A model generated the notes under the pieces. That model ran no database searches, had not been told where the DNA came from, and saw only the letters and a list, made by a program, of their open reading frames with translations. A program made the translations under genes and the position numbers. A DNA stretch of 64,000 nt, from the NCBI RefSeq assembly GCF_000179615.1, contig NZ_AEDD01000007.1:241376-305375 (forward strand), read 5' to 3'. Of the stretch, positions 40,185-48,581 are shown piece after piece. This DNA is from Paenibacillus curdlanolyticus YK9. GTDB lineage: Bacteria > Bacillota > Bacilli > Paenibacillales > Paenibacillaceae. Each line of letters starts with the position of its first letter. Position 1 is the stretch's first letter.

Positions 40185-42920
40185 CTATGCCTTGCTATCG
40201 TCCGCATCAGGCGCTTTGCCGGCTGCCGCCTCGGCTTGTTTGCTTGTTTCGGCCTGGGCTGAGTGCTTGGCTAGCAATTCTTGTAGCTCTGGGGAACCTT
40301 CTTTGTCTCCAATCAGGTTCCGGTAGAATTCTGCCGCTTCTGCAACAAGATCGAGACGCTTTTTTAGCAAAGGGGACAAGGCGTTGATATAGGCATCGTC
40401 ATGTTGAATGTGTTCCGCATGAATTAGATCCTCTATACATTCCTTTTCTATGTTTATCTGCGTTCCCTTTAATTTTCTTAATCGATTATTTGCACAATAT
40501 CTATTCCAATAGTAGGTCTTATTATGGGAGTTCAGCGTAATAGCTTGGCTATAATCATCATAAGAGTTTTTCAATAGCTGAACTTTGCCTTCTGTTTTCT
40601 TTTCGATATCACTTAATTCTAAATAACATCTTCCCCTACTACTATAAACTCTTGCTGATGGTTTTTTTGAACGAGTTTTCTCCCGCTCAATACTATAGTT
40701 CAACCATTCAATTGCATCATGCAATTCATTTTCAAAAGCTTCAGCTTCTTCCTTCAACTGTAACGCCAACGATAAGTAACTATAACCTATATTCCTCTGA
40801 TATATATGATGATCTTCATAATCAAAAGAATCCTCAATAGCTTCAAGGTACACATCAATCGCATCTTGATATTTCCCAATTGTATAGTAACAGTTTCCAA
40901 AGTAATTATAATGACGAGGGTTAACATAGCTTTTCTCCGCTCGCTCTATTCCATATTTATAAAATTCTATTGCCCTTTCCTCGTTGTCGTTGGCATACAT
41001 TACATCTGCAATCTTAAACAACCAATCACTGTCTACAATTTTCGATTGCAGGAGGGTATCCTCCTTCTCCTTCAGCTTCTCCCTATCAGGAGATGACGCT
41101 TGGATCAAGTCGATAACCTCTTCTGCCATCGCTAATAGCATATCCTCATGTTCCGATTCTGGGATTAGGTCTACCATGCCATCCTCGGAAATAATCACGA
41201 TAACGCATTTCTTCTGTTCAACACATTCCGCTTGTTCATCGCTTTTCTTTTGTTGTCGAGCATCCTTCAATTTATGCAGATAGCGATGCGCAGAATTGTA
41301 CCTCGCGCCGCGGCTGGCGTCCCCTACCCCGTCTTTAGATATTCCGTCCAATATTACCCCAATTGCATGGCAATTACCGTCCGTGTCCAAATAAATCGCG
41401 CCATCGATCGCAGTCAAAAATTTAATGTATTCCGGATTGATCAGTCCCGGCTCTATGGGTGTCGACTGCTTACGCAGAGAGGCCATTTCTTCCTCAGCCG
41501 TCGTCCTATTCGTAATAACCACCATAGTACCATGCTTTTGCTCTCGGGCTTTTCGTACTATAAGATCAAGCCTCTCTATCTTTTGCTTTGCTTGACCGTA
41601 GTCCCCATACTCTTCTAAGAACGTATTGCGCAAGAGAGCTGTGAATTTCTCCGAACTGTATCCTTCTTCACCTAACTTAGGATTTTTAAAAGATATGGCT
41701 ACAAGCTTCGTTTCGATTAAACTCAAGTCCGAGCGGTAAACCTTCTTCTGGTCCTCCACAAACAACTTGCCCCCACTCGCAAACTCAGGCTCTGTTCGCA
41801 CGAGGACGAGATTATATTTGGACAATCCCGTAAAATCAAGCCGGAATGCCAGTATACCTTTTTGAAGATTCCAATTCACTTCGCCAAGGCCATAGATCTC
41901 GTTTTCATCCGCAATAAGATACAAGTCCTTATCGACGTTCGTTAACTCTAATAGCTTTCTTATCCGTTTGGCATCATCTAATCCGATCCGATCATCTTTG
42001 GTGAACGTTACTGTAAACCGAATGATGGATTGCTGGGATTGCTGCGTAATTACATCCTTATTCATAAAGAGAATAGAGCCGAAGGGGCTCGCATTCTCAT
42101 AGCTCAGGCTCGAAATATCATCGACTTTTTCCAATAAACTATTGACGTAATATTCATTCCGCAGCTCATGATCAAATCCCGATCCGAACTCCTCAAACTT
42201 TTTGTTTGACTGGAGATAGCTCTGCATTTTCCCAAAGAACAGCCTCGCCAGCCTGCGATTAAACTGGATTTCGTCTTCGTTATATTTGCTTGTGATGGAG
42301 TCATCATCATTGATCTTTATATGATTTTTGGTATACGCGTAAAAATCATTAAAATAATAGTCCAGCAACATTCTCAAGAAAGAAAGTTCTGGTTTCAAAA
42401 AAAATTGCTGCCGCGTCTCCTGCTCCACATTACGAATTTCCAGCATGTATATAACGGAATGGGTGTTCCTGCCAAATTGAAAAGGAACTCGGTTTATGTA
42501 GAGTAGTCTTGTATCATTCATTTGACTTCCTGTGCTTCCAGCATGTCCATCCTCGTTTTCAGACGGGGATGTTGCCGCCTCTGCATTATTGCTGGCATCG
42601 GCAGAGTCATGTTGCTTATACCACTCTTCATTAAGATAACTTTTGATCTGCTCGTAAGCATCCCCCGCCTGCGCAGGGTCTACTTTGAGCTCGGCAAATA
42701 CATTCTCCAGCGATTGCAGCTCGTCCTGAGAGGTCGACAGCGCTTTATCACCGTTGGCTACCGTTTTCTTTATTCGAATGACTGTAGGAGCTTGCTTTTT
42801 ATCATTAACGAGCGCATAGAGCTTAATATGCATCCGTTTGTTCAGTTTTTTGAGTATCTTTTCCAAATTATCGTAGATGAGTTGATTCAAAACATCGAGT
42901 TTCTTGATTGTAGTTTGCAA
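40185..42920 (-). CDS. Sensor-DAC(diadenylate cyclase-like)-TPR protein
   Basis: A 911-residue cytoplasmic protein. TTG start at 42920 with AGGGG 5 bases before. Residues 1-100 are helical, 105-135 low complexity, about 136-440 an unrecognised sensor-like region. Residues 450-590 read as a DAC fold: HGTMVVITN, the DGA motif (D506-G-A) in FLTAIDGAIYLDTDG, GVILDG, then GARYN (538-542) 34 residues after DGA, where DisA/CdaA have GTRHR, and VIIISEDG-like strand (573-581). Residues 630-870 contain TPR-like helices (YNYFGNCYYTIGKYQDAIDVYLEA). Catalytic spacing is canonical, but His and second Arg of RHR are Tyr and Asn, so c-di-AMP synthesis is uncertain. Sampled lines are 30-35% G+C against 65% upstream, a sign of transfer. 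CcdC-like gene follows. No effector gene is adjacent. Confidence 0.75.
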   Translation of the reverse strand: MQTTIKKLDVLNQLIYDNLEKILKKLNKRMHIKLYALVNDKKQAPTVIRIKKTVANGDKALSTSQDELQSLENVFAELKVDPAQAGDAYEQIKSYLNEEWYKQHDSADASNNAEAATSPSENEDGHAGSTGSQMNDTRLLYINRVPFQFGRNTHSVIYMLEIRNVEQETRQQFFLKPELSFLRMLLDYYFNDFYAYTKNHIKINDDDSITSKYNEDEIQFNRRLARLFFGKMQSYLQSNKKFEEFGSGFDHELRNEYYVNSLLEKVDDISSLSYENASPFGSILFMNKDVITQQSQQSIIRFTVTFTKDDRIGLDDAKRIRKLLELTNVDKDLYLIADENEIYGLGEVNWNLQKGILAFRLDFTGLSKYNLVLVRTEPEFASGGKLFVEDQKKVYRSDLSLIETKLVAISFKNPKLGEEGYSSEKFTALLRNTFLEEYGDYGQAKQKIERLDLIVRKAREQKHGTMVVITNRTTAEEEMASLRKQSTPIEPGLINPEYIKFLTAIDGAIYLDTDGNCHAIGVILDGISKDGVGDASRGARYNSAHRYLHKLKDARQQKKSDEQAECVEQKKCVIVIISEDGMVDLIPESEHEDMLLAMAEEVIDLIQASSPDREKLKEKEDTLLQSKIVDSDWLFKIADVMYANDNEERAIEFYKYGIERAEKSYVNPRHYNYFGNCYYTIGKYQDAIDVYLEAIEDSFDYEDHHIYQRNIGYSYLSLALQLKEEAEAFENELHDAIEWLNYSIEREKTRSKKPSARVYSSRGRCYLELSDIEKKTEGKVQLLKNSYDDYSQAITLNSHNKTYYWNRYCANNRLRKLKGTQINIEKECIEDLIHAEHIQHDDAYINALSPLLKKRLDLVAEAAEFYRNLIGDKEGSPELQELLAKHSAQAETSKQAEAAAGKAPDADDSKA

Positions 42921-42937
42921 AATATCCCCTCGCCCGA

Positions 42938-42973
42938 GTAGTAAATTTAACCTAATTTACTACATCGTACTAC
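42938..42973 (-). promoter_or_regulatory. Perfect 10-bp palindrome with repeated TACTAC, operator candidate
   Basis: GTAGTAAATT (42938-42947) and AATTTACTAC (42954-42963) form a perfect inverted repeat with a 6-base centre; a further TACTAC lies at 42968-42973. It stands 18 bases before the TTG start of the DAC/TPR gene, downstream of a possible -35 TTGTAC. A repressor there would control the gene tightly. No T-run follows, so it is not a terminator. Confidence 0.55.
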
Positions 42974-42996
42974 ACAGAAGTACAAATTTCACCAAC

Positions 42997-43036
42997 AAAA
43001 AGCGGACAAAAGCTCCCTCCAGAGCCTTTGTCCGCC
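42997..43036 (-). terminator. Terminator of the ABC permease gene
   Basis: AGCGGACAAA.GCTC pairs with GAGC.TTTGTCCGCT and is followed by TTTTG on the minus strand, 17 bases after the permease stop. It isolates the DAC/TPR gene from the ABC operon. Confidence 0.88.
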
Positions 43037-43052
43037 ACTATTCTTTTCCCTA

Positions 43053-43895
43053 TCAGCCTTTAAAGCTATCCTGCCAACGAAGCAGCCGATGCTCCAGCAA
43101 GCGGACCAAGGAGTCCGAGAGCTTGCCGACCGCTGCAAAAATCGTAATACCGACGAACACGACATCCGTCTGCATGAACGAGCGGGCATCCTGAATCATG
43201 TACCCGACGCCGGATTCCGCTCCCACCAGCTCCGCTACGACGAGCACGAGCCATGAGATGCTGAGCGACAGCCGCACGCCGAGCAAAATGTTCGGCAGCG
43301 CTGCGGGAATGATCAGCTTCACGATCTGCCGATATCGGCTGAATTGCAGCACGCGCGACACCTCGAACAGCTTCGCGTCCACGTTGCGAACGCCCAGGAA
43401 CGTGTTCACGTAGAGCGGGAAGAAAGCGCCGAGCGAGATAAGCAGCACCTTGGACAGCTCCCCAAAGCCGAACCACATAATGAAGAGCGGCGTTATGGCG
43501 AGCAGCGGAACGGTACGAATCATCTGAACCGTCGGATTCACGTACTCCTCGACCCGGCGCGACATCCCGACGAACAAGCCGAGCAGCAGGCCGCTTCCCC
43601 CGCCGATGACGAAGCCTAGCGACGCTCGCACGACGCTGATGCGCAGATGGCGCCCCAGATCCCCGTCTGCAATTAATGATATGTATTGCTTCAATATAAG
43701 CAGCGGCGATGAGAACAGCTGCTGCGAGATTACGCCATAGGTGCTCAACGTTTGCCACAGCACTAGAATAATGGCAGGGATCAGCGCCGCCCGATAGGCA
43801 AGCTTCCATTTGACTGATCGTCCCTTCTTCACTGACGCTGGCTTATTCAAAACGACCCCTTGCTTGCGCGCGTCCGCCTGTACGGTTGTCGACAT
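43053..43895 (-). CDS. ABC permease, nitrate/sulfonate/taurine type (SsuC-like)
   Basis: A 280-residue permease. The ATG at 43895 has AAGAGG at 9 bases. Hydrophobic helices and the motifs VQMIRTVPLLAITPLFIMWFGFGELSKVLLISLGAFFPLYVNTFLG and IPAALPNILLGVRLSLSISWLVLVVAEL mark the BPD_transp_1 subfamily of SsuC/TauC/NrtB. It works with the ATPase encoded 39 bases upstream. A substrate-binding protein (SsuA type) is missing from the operon, so the substrate (sulfonate, nitrate, thiamine precursor or other) cannot be told. Ends in a strong terminator. Confidence 0.88.
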   Translation of the reverse strand: MSTTVQADARKQGVVLNKPASVKKGRSVKWKLAYRAALIPAIILVLWQTLSTYGVISQQLFSSPLLILKQYISLIADGDLGRHLRISVVRASLGFVIGGGSGLLLGLFVGMSRRVEEYVNPTVQMIRTVPLLAITPLFIMWFGFGELSKVLLISLGAFFPLYVNTFLGVRNVDAKLFEVSRVLQFSRYRQIVKLIIPAALPNILLGVRLSLSISWLVLVVAELVGAESGVGYMIQDARSFMQTDVVFVGITIFAAVGKLSDSLVRLLEHRLLRWQDSFKG

Positions 43896-43934
43896 CTCTC
43901 TCAACCTCTTCCTACAATAAATTCGATTGCTAGT

Positions 43935-44705
43935 CTAAATGCTGTAAGCTTCCTGCTCCTGCTCGGTATGCTCCAGCTTGCTGAGCACATGCGTACGCAG
44001 CTCCGTAAACGCCCGGCTCGTGCGCTTGCGCGGATACGGCAAATCGATCGGCACAATATCTTTAATCCGTCCCGGCTTTGCATCCAATACGACGACTCTC
44101 GTGGACAGGAACACCGCTTCATCAATGTCATGCGTAACGAGCACCATCGACGTCTTATTCGTCTCCCAAATATCGAGCAGCGCCTCCTGCATATGACTGC
44201 GCGTGAACGCATCCAATGCGCCGAACGGCTCGTCGAGCAGCAGCACCTTCGGCTTGCGCAGCAGCGCTCTTGCAATGGCGACCCGCTGCGACATTCCGCC
44301 GGACAGCTGTCTCGGGTACGCCTTCTCGAACCCGGTGAGCTTCACTAAGCGAATCAGCTCATCTACTCGCTGCCGAATTGCCGGGTCCTTCAGCGACAGG
44401 TCGGCTGCGATATTGCCTTCAACGGTCAGCCATGGGAAGAGACGATGCTCTTGAAAAATGAACCCTTTCTCCTGTGAGGGGCGAACAACCCGCTCGCCCT
44501 CCAGCAGAACCTGGCCTTCGAAATCGGTATCCAAGCCTGCGATAATTTTGAGCAGCGTGCTCTTGCCGCAGCCGCTTGGCCCGATAATCGTCGTAAAGTC
44601 TCCTTCGTGGACATTCAAGCTCAGCCGATCCAGCACATGTACGCCGGAGCCATTATCTCCGCGAAACGTTTTGTTCACTTCCTGAATTTCAAGCACCGCT
44701 CCCAT
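43935..44705 (-). CDS. ABC ATPase, nitrate/sulfonate/taurine type (SsuB-like)
   Basis: A 256-residue ATPase. Walker [11 protein letters not shown] at about 45-54, Q-loop [14 protein letters not shown], signature [16 protein letters not shown], Walker [13 protein letters not shown] and the switch His in [12 protein letters not shown] are all intact, in the form typical of SsuB/TauB. The ATG at 44705 has AAGGGG at 8 bases; an earlier GTG would overlap it. It is first in a two-gene operon with the SsuC-like permease, read from a good promoter at 44797-44826. Confidence 0.9.
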   Translation of the reverse strand: MGAVLEIQEVNKTFRGDNGSGVHVLDRLSLNVHEGDFTTIIGPSGCGKSTLLKIIAGLDTDFEGQVLLEGERVVRPSQEKGFIFQEHRLFPWLTVEGNIAADLSLKDPAIRQRVDELIRLVKLTGFEKAYPRQLSGGMSQRVAIARALLRKPKVLLLDEPFGALDAFTRSHMQEALLDIWETNKTSMVLVTHDIDEAVFLSTRVVVLDAKPGRIKDIVPIDLPYPRKRTSRAFTELRTHVLSKLEHTEQEQEAYSI

Positions 44706-44796
44706 TCCCAACACCCCTTATATGCAGCCGATTCGGCTCGATTATTCATCATCGTCCACTATGTACAGCGACTTTCGTTTCCGTTTATTGGGGCTA

Positions 44797-44826
44797 ATCT
44801 TAGCATTCATATCGGCTTACTGTCAA
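44797..44826 (-). promoter_or_regulatory. Promoter of the SsuBC-like operon
   Basis: On the minus strand TTGACA (44826-44821) is a perfect -35 and TAAGAT (44802-44797) a good -10, with an 18-base spacer. The 90-base leader to the ATPase start shows no riboswitch that I recognise. The rest of the interval 44706-44975 holds only this and the azoreductase terminator. Confidence 0.75.
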
Positions 44827-44885
44827 TACCCGAGTAAACCACTTGGAGAAATATTTTATTCGAATATAATCAGCTCCTCATGAAT

Positions 44886-44930
44886 AAAGGCCGTGCACCT
44901 TTCACGTTGTGAAAGTTACACGGCCTTTAT
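44886..44930 (-). terminator. Terminator of the azoreductase gene
   Basis: AAAGGCCGTG..CTTTCAC pairs with GTGAAAG..CACGGCCTTT around a 3-base loop on the minus strand, followed by ATTCAT. The T-tract is poor, but the stem is very stable and lies 46 bases after the stop. Confidence 0.7.
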
Positions 44931-44975
44931 ATTTAATCTCACCTCAATATAAGTGTCTTTAATTTAACTCGTTGA

Positions 44976-45617
44976 TTATTTCGCTGCTAATATGGATGCC
45001 GCTTCTTCAGCCTCTTTGTATGCTAGCTGCAATACGTCATCTCTGTCCAAAATAGAAGTCCCCTGAACCCGCAGTATTTCATAATCTTCAATTCCAAGGA
45101 AATGGAACATCGCCTTCAAGTAGTGATGGGAGTACTCAACCTCGGTATACCAATCATTATTGGTATAAATCGCACCGCTGCTTTGAATCACGAGCATGCT
45201 CCGTCCGTCTTTAAGAAGGCCCACTGATCCCGTTTCGGTGTATTTGAAGGTCTCCCTTGCAATCATGATATTGTCCATATAATCCTTCAGCTTAGATGGA
45301 ATATTAAAGTTATGCAGCGGATAAACAATGACGTACTTATTTGCACTTTTAAATTGGTTCAACACTTCGTTCGAACGCTCTACTATTTCTTGCTCACTAC
45401 TTGTCAGCTCTTCGCCATTTCTTAATTTTCCCCATGCGCTTAGAACGGTTTGGTCTATCATTGGCACAACATCATGATATAAATTAATTTGCTCGATGGC
45501 TTCATCATGGGAATGCTGTTCTTTATACATCCGCATGAAGTGATGAAGGACGTGAAGGCTAAACGAAGATGTTGAGTCGACCTCGGGATGTGCATTAATA
45601 ACAAGCAACTTGTTCAT
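44976..45617 (-). CDS. azoR: FMN-dependent NADH-azoreductase / flavodoxin-fold quinone reductase
   Basis: A 213-residue flavoprotein. The ATG at 45617 follows AGGAGG. Flavodoxin_2 marks: MNKLLVINAHPEVDSTSSF (FMN phosphate loop), YPLHNFNIPSKLKDYMDNIMIARETFKYTE (the AzoR signature around the FMN), and YLKAMFHFLGI. It reduces azo dyes and quinones with NADH, probably against electrophile stress. A sampled line is about 37% G+C, lower than the 60% or more of most neighbours, suggesting different ancestry. Transcribed alone between two terminators. A semi-palindromic TGTGACAACTGTCGCA upstream (45679-45694) could bind a regulator. Confidence 0.92.
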   Translation of the reverse strand: MNKLLVINAHPEVDSTSSFSLHVLHHFMRMYKEQHSHDEAIEQINLYHDVVPMIDQTVLSAWGKLRNGEELTSSEQEIVERSNEVLNQFKSANKYVIVYPLHNFNIPSKLKDYMDNIMIARETFKYTETGSVGLLKDGRSMLVIQSSGAIYTNNDWYTEVEYSHHYLKAMFHFLGIEDYEILRVQGTSILDRDDVLQLAYKEAEEAASILAAK

Positions 45618-45696
45618 AGAATGGTTCCTCCTGGTTGTTTGTTTGGTATATCTAAAAAGACAACCGAAGGCGCTCATCTGTGACAACTGTCGCAAA

Positions 45697-45734
45697 AATA
45701 AAAAAACAGCCTTTCCATTGAGGAAAAGGCTGCT
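45697..45734 (-). terminator. Terminator of the chemoreceptor gene
   Basis: CAGCCTTTTCC pairs with GGAAAGGCTG around a short loop and is followed by TTTTTTTATTTT on the minus strand. Confidence 0.9.
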
Positions 45735-45767
45735 TGGCGTGCGTTTTATTATAGCTCTACGACACTA

Positions 45768-47471
45768 CTAAACTTTAAATTTCCCGATCATCGCCTGAAG
45801 CTCCCCTGCCAGCGCCGCCAGCCCGTCCATCGCGACGATCATCTCCTGAACGCCCGCATTCTGCTCCTCTGTATGGGCATACACCTCGCGAGAGCCGTCT
45901 GCCGCCTGCTGCGCGACATGCTCGATCGTCTGGATCGCATGGACAGCCGTGTCCGACTGCGCGACAAGCGCACTCGCACGCTCTGCGACTTTGCTAATCT
46001 GGCTCGCGACGTCCTCCATGGCCTGACGAATGCCGCCGAATACTTCCCCGGTCTGGTTCACGCGATGCATGCCGGCCGTTACCTCTTGGATGCCGACATT
46101 GGCCGCTTTCATTACCGAAGAGGTTTCCGTCCGAACGCCTTCCACCAGCTCCGTCACGACGGAAGCCGCGCTTCCCGTCTGCACAGACAGCTTGCGCACT
46201 TCATCCGCGACGACTGCGAAGCCTTTGCCCGCATCGCCTGCCCGCGAGGCTTCAATCGATGCATTGAGCGCCAGCATTTGCGTCTGCTTCGCAATATTCG
46301 CAATGAGAACCGCCGTCTCGCTAATCTGCTCCGAGCGGGCGCCCAGACGCTCGATGAACGATCCGAGGCTGCTCATCTGCTCCTCGATCGCATGCATCTG
46401 CGAAACGGTCGATTGCACAATTTCTTCGCCCGAACGGGTTGCCTCTAGCGCATAAGCGGATTGCTGATCTGCTCGCACAGCCAATTCCGCAATGGCGCCC
46501 GCGCCAGCCGACATCGCGCCCACCGCCGAAACGCCGCGATCAACGCCCTGCACCTGTTTCTCAGTACCGACCGCAATCTCGCCCATAATGGACGAAATCT
46601 GATCCGACGACTGCATAATATAGTCTGACTGCTGGCGCAGCTTGTCCGACGACTCCGTTACTTTCCCGGCATGCTGGCCCAGCTCGCTAATCATGCCATG
46701 CCAGTTATCCTTCATGCCATTAATCGCCGCAGCCAAATCACGGATTTCATCCCGATTCCGCACGTCCACGGATGCAATCGTCAGATCGCCCGCAGCAAGC
46801 TCGCCTGCCGTGCGAACCATCGTCCGCATCGGACGAACGATAAGCCTTGATAAGACCATGCCGATCAAAATGGCAAAGAGAAGAACTGCCGCGCTGCACA
46901 GAATCAGCGTATCGACCGTTTTCTTGGATTCCTGCTTATAATCGCTCAACTGCCGTTGGAGCGAAGCTTTCTCTACGGCGCCTAGCTGCTCAGCCGCTTG
47001 ATTCAACTGGTCCGTAATCGGAATCGCCCACATGGAAGCTTCCGTCTTCGCTAGATCTACGCGCTTCTGCTCCACATAGCCCCGCACCTTCACAAGCAGC
47101 CGACCGAATGTGGCATTCGACTCAGCCAACGTCTGGACAGCTTTGTCGTGCTTATCCTCGCCAGTCTCCGCGCTTAACCCTGCAATCCGCGAACCAAGCT
47201 GCTTGCTCAGCTCTTCCATCTGCTTCGCTTTATCCGTCGTCGGATCGACCAAATAACTGAACAGCAATCCATGCTGATGCTGCGTGTCGATCTCGATCGC
47301 GGATACCGTCTCCATCGCTTGCGAATAGGAATCGATTAATGCCGTATAATTCCGGTCCAGCTTGTTCAAAAACGTATACGCTATGCCTGCCGTCGCGCAT
47401 ACGAGCAGCGATACCGCCACGAAAGCGACGGTCAGCTTGCGGCCTAGCGAGAATCGAAAATTTTTGGTCAC
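45768..47471 (-). CDS. Methyl-accepting chemotaxis protein
   Basis: A 567-residue transmembrane receptor, starting with GTG at 47471 after GAGGGGGG. First membrane helix about 14-33, extracellular four-helix-bundle sensor (4HB_MCP-like) to about 185, second helix about 188-210, HAMP about 212-265, then the long cytoplasmic coiled coil with the hairpin tip [40 protein letters not shown] near 385-425. No C-terminal pentapeptide tether is seen. It lies downstream of mglC on the same strand, 90 bases away, so it may report galactose-type sugar, perhaps through MglB as in enterics. Ligand not shown by sequence. Confidence 0.92.
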   Translation of the reverse strand: MTKNFRFSLGRKLTVAFVAVSLLVCATAGIAYTFLNKLDRNYTALIDSYSQAMETVSAIEIDTQHQHGLLFSYLVDPTTDKAKQMEELSKQLGSRIAGLSAETGEDKHDKAVQTLAESNATFGRLLVKVRGYVEQKRVDLAKTEASMWAIPITDQLNQAAEQLGAVEKASLQRQLSDYKQESKKTVDTLILCSAAVLLFAILIGMVLSRLIVRPMRTMVRTAGELAAGDLTIASVDVRNRDEIRDLAAAINGMKDNWHGMISELGQHAGKVTESSDKLRQQSDYIMQSSDQISSIMGEIAVGTEKQVQGVDRGVSAVGAMSAGAGAIAELAVRADQQSAYALEATRSGEEIVQSTVSQMHAIEEQMSSLGSFIERLGARSEQISETAVLIANIAKQTQMLALNASIEASRAGDAGKGFAVVADEVRKLSVQTGSAASVVTELVEGVRTETSSVMKAANVGIQEVTAGMHRVNQTGEVFGGIRQAMEDVASQISKVAERASALVAQSDTAVHAIQTIEHVAQQAADGSREVYAHTEEQNAGVQEMIVAMDGLAALAGELQAMIGKFKV

Positions 47472-47561
47472 CTGAAGCCCCCCTCAAGTTTTTCTCTGTA
47501 TACGCGCAAGGGCCGCCAGATAAAAAACACCTGCGGCCGATTGCGAACGATAGCTATGCAA

Positions 47562-48581
47562 TTATTTTTTCGCCATATATTTGCGGATGTCGAATGCAAC
47601 TGCCGCAACGATGATAAGACCTTTAATAATGAGCTGGTAGTATGGGCTTACGCCTACGAACGTCAAACCGTAGTTGATAACGCCGAAGATGAGTACGCCC
47701 GCTGCAACGCCCGGTACTGTACCGACGCCGCCCGCCGTGGATACGCCGCCGACTACGCAGGCCGCGATCGCATCAAGCTCGTACATGTTGCCGTAGTTGT
47801 TCGTTGCGCCGCCCGTACGCGCTGCTTCCAGCACGCCTGCCAGACCGTAAAGTCCGCCGGACACGGCATAGATGATGATCAGGTTGCGTGCAACGTTAAT
47901 GCCGGATACATGCGCTGCTTGCACGTTGCCGCCGATTGCATACATGTTTTTGCCAAGGCGAGTTTTGTTGAATACAACCCAGCAAATAGCCGCTACAACG
48001 ATTGCGATAATAATGATATACGGTAGCGTGTAGCCGCCGCCTAGATCGAAGTAACCCGAGCCCCACTTCATGAAGTCTGCACGCAGGCCGCCGATCGGCT
48101 GCGATTGGTTCGGCTTCATATCAAAGTACAGCGAGTTCAAACCGTAGATGCCGACCATTGTGCCCAGCGTTGCGATGAACGGAGGAACATGAAGCTTCGC
48201 AACGATTAGACCGTTAACCAAACCAACGAGCAAGCCCGCTACGATGCCGAGAATAACCGGAAGCCCTACCCACAGATGCGGCAAATCCGGATAAAACTTG
48301 TTCGCATACGTATCGATCTGGAGCATCGATGCCGAGATAACCGCCGTCAACCCGACTACGCGACCCGACGATAAGTCGGTACCGCCTGTGATGAGAACGA
48401 ATGCCGCGCCCAGTGCGATAATAAGACGCGTTGAGGATTGCTGCATGATGTTAATAAAGGTGGAGAAGGCTAAGAAATTCGGATCGGCGATTGCGATGCC
48501 GATGACGAGCAAGATGAGCACGACGAAGATTGCTCTCTGCGCCAAATAAGTTCTTACTTTATATAATGGATGCGTGTTCAT
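47562..48581 (-). CDS. mglC: Galactose/methylgalactoside ABC permease
   Basis: A 339-residue permease of the CUT2 class (BPD_transp_2) with about ten hydrophobic segments. The block NIMQQSSTRLIIALGAAFVLITGGTDLSSGRVVGLTAVISASMLQ is very close to MglC, and the conserved GGVSTAGGVGTVPGVAAGVLIFGVINYGL lies near the end. Its ATG overlaps the mglA stop by four bases (ATGA). Last gene of mglB-mglA-mglC. The exact pentose or hexose carried is inferred from the MglB-like binding protein. Confidence 0.9.
   Translation of the reverse strand: MNTHPLYKVRTYLAQRAIFVVLILLVIGIAIADPNFLAFSTFINIMQQSSTRLIIALGAAFVLITGGTDLSSGRVVGLTAVISASMLQIDTYANKFYPDLPHLWVGLPVILGIVAGLLVGLVNGLIVAKLHVPPFIATLGTMVGIYGLNSLYFDMKPNQSQPIGGLRADFMKWGSGYFDLGGGYTLPYIIIIAIVVAAICWVVFNKTRLGKNMYAIGGNVQAAHVSGINVARNLIIIYAVSGGLYGLAGVLEAARTGGATNNYGNMYELDAIAACVVGGVSTAGGVGTVPGVAAGVLIFGVINYGLTFVGVSPYYQLIIKGLIIVAAVAFDIRKYMAKK

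Noticed and set aside
44706..44976. Sulfur-related riboswitch upstream of the SsuB-like gene
   Set aside because: The 90-base leader lacks the conserved SAM or other riboswitch cores and has no terminator stem.
45679..45694. TGTGACAACTGTCGCA upstream of the azoreductase as an operator
   Set aside because: Only 6 of 8 positions are symmetric and it does not match a quinone-responsive regulator motif I know, so it is mentioned with the gene but not called.
47472..47561. Terminator after mglC
   Set aside because: The only stem (GGCCGC..CAG with CTG.CGGCC) has its T-run in the loop and a bulge, so it does not look like an intrinsic terminator. Read-through into the chemoreceptor gene is possible.
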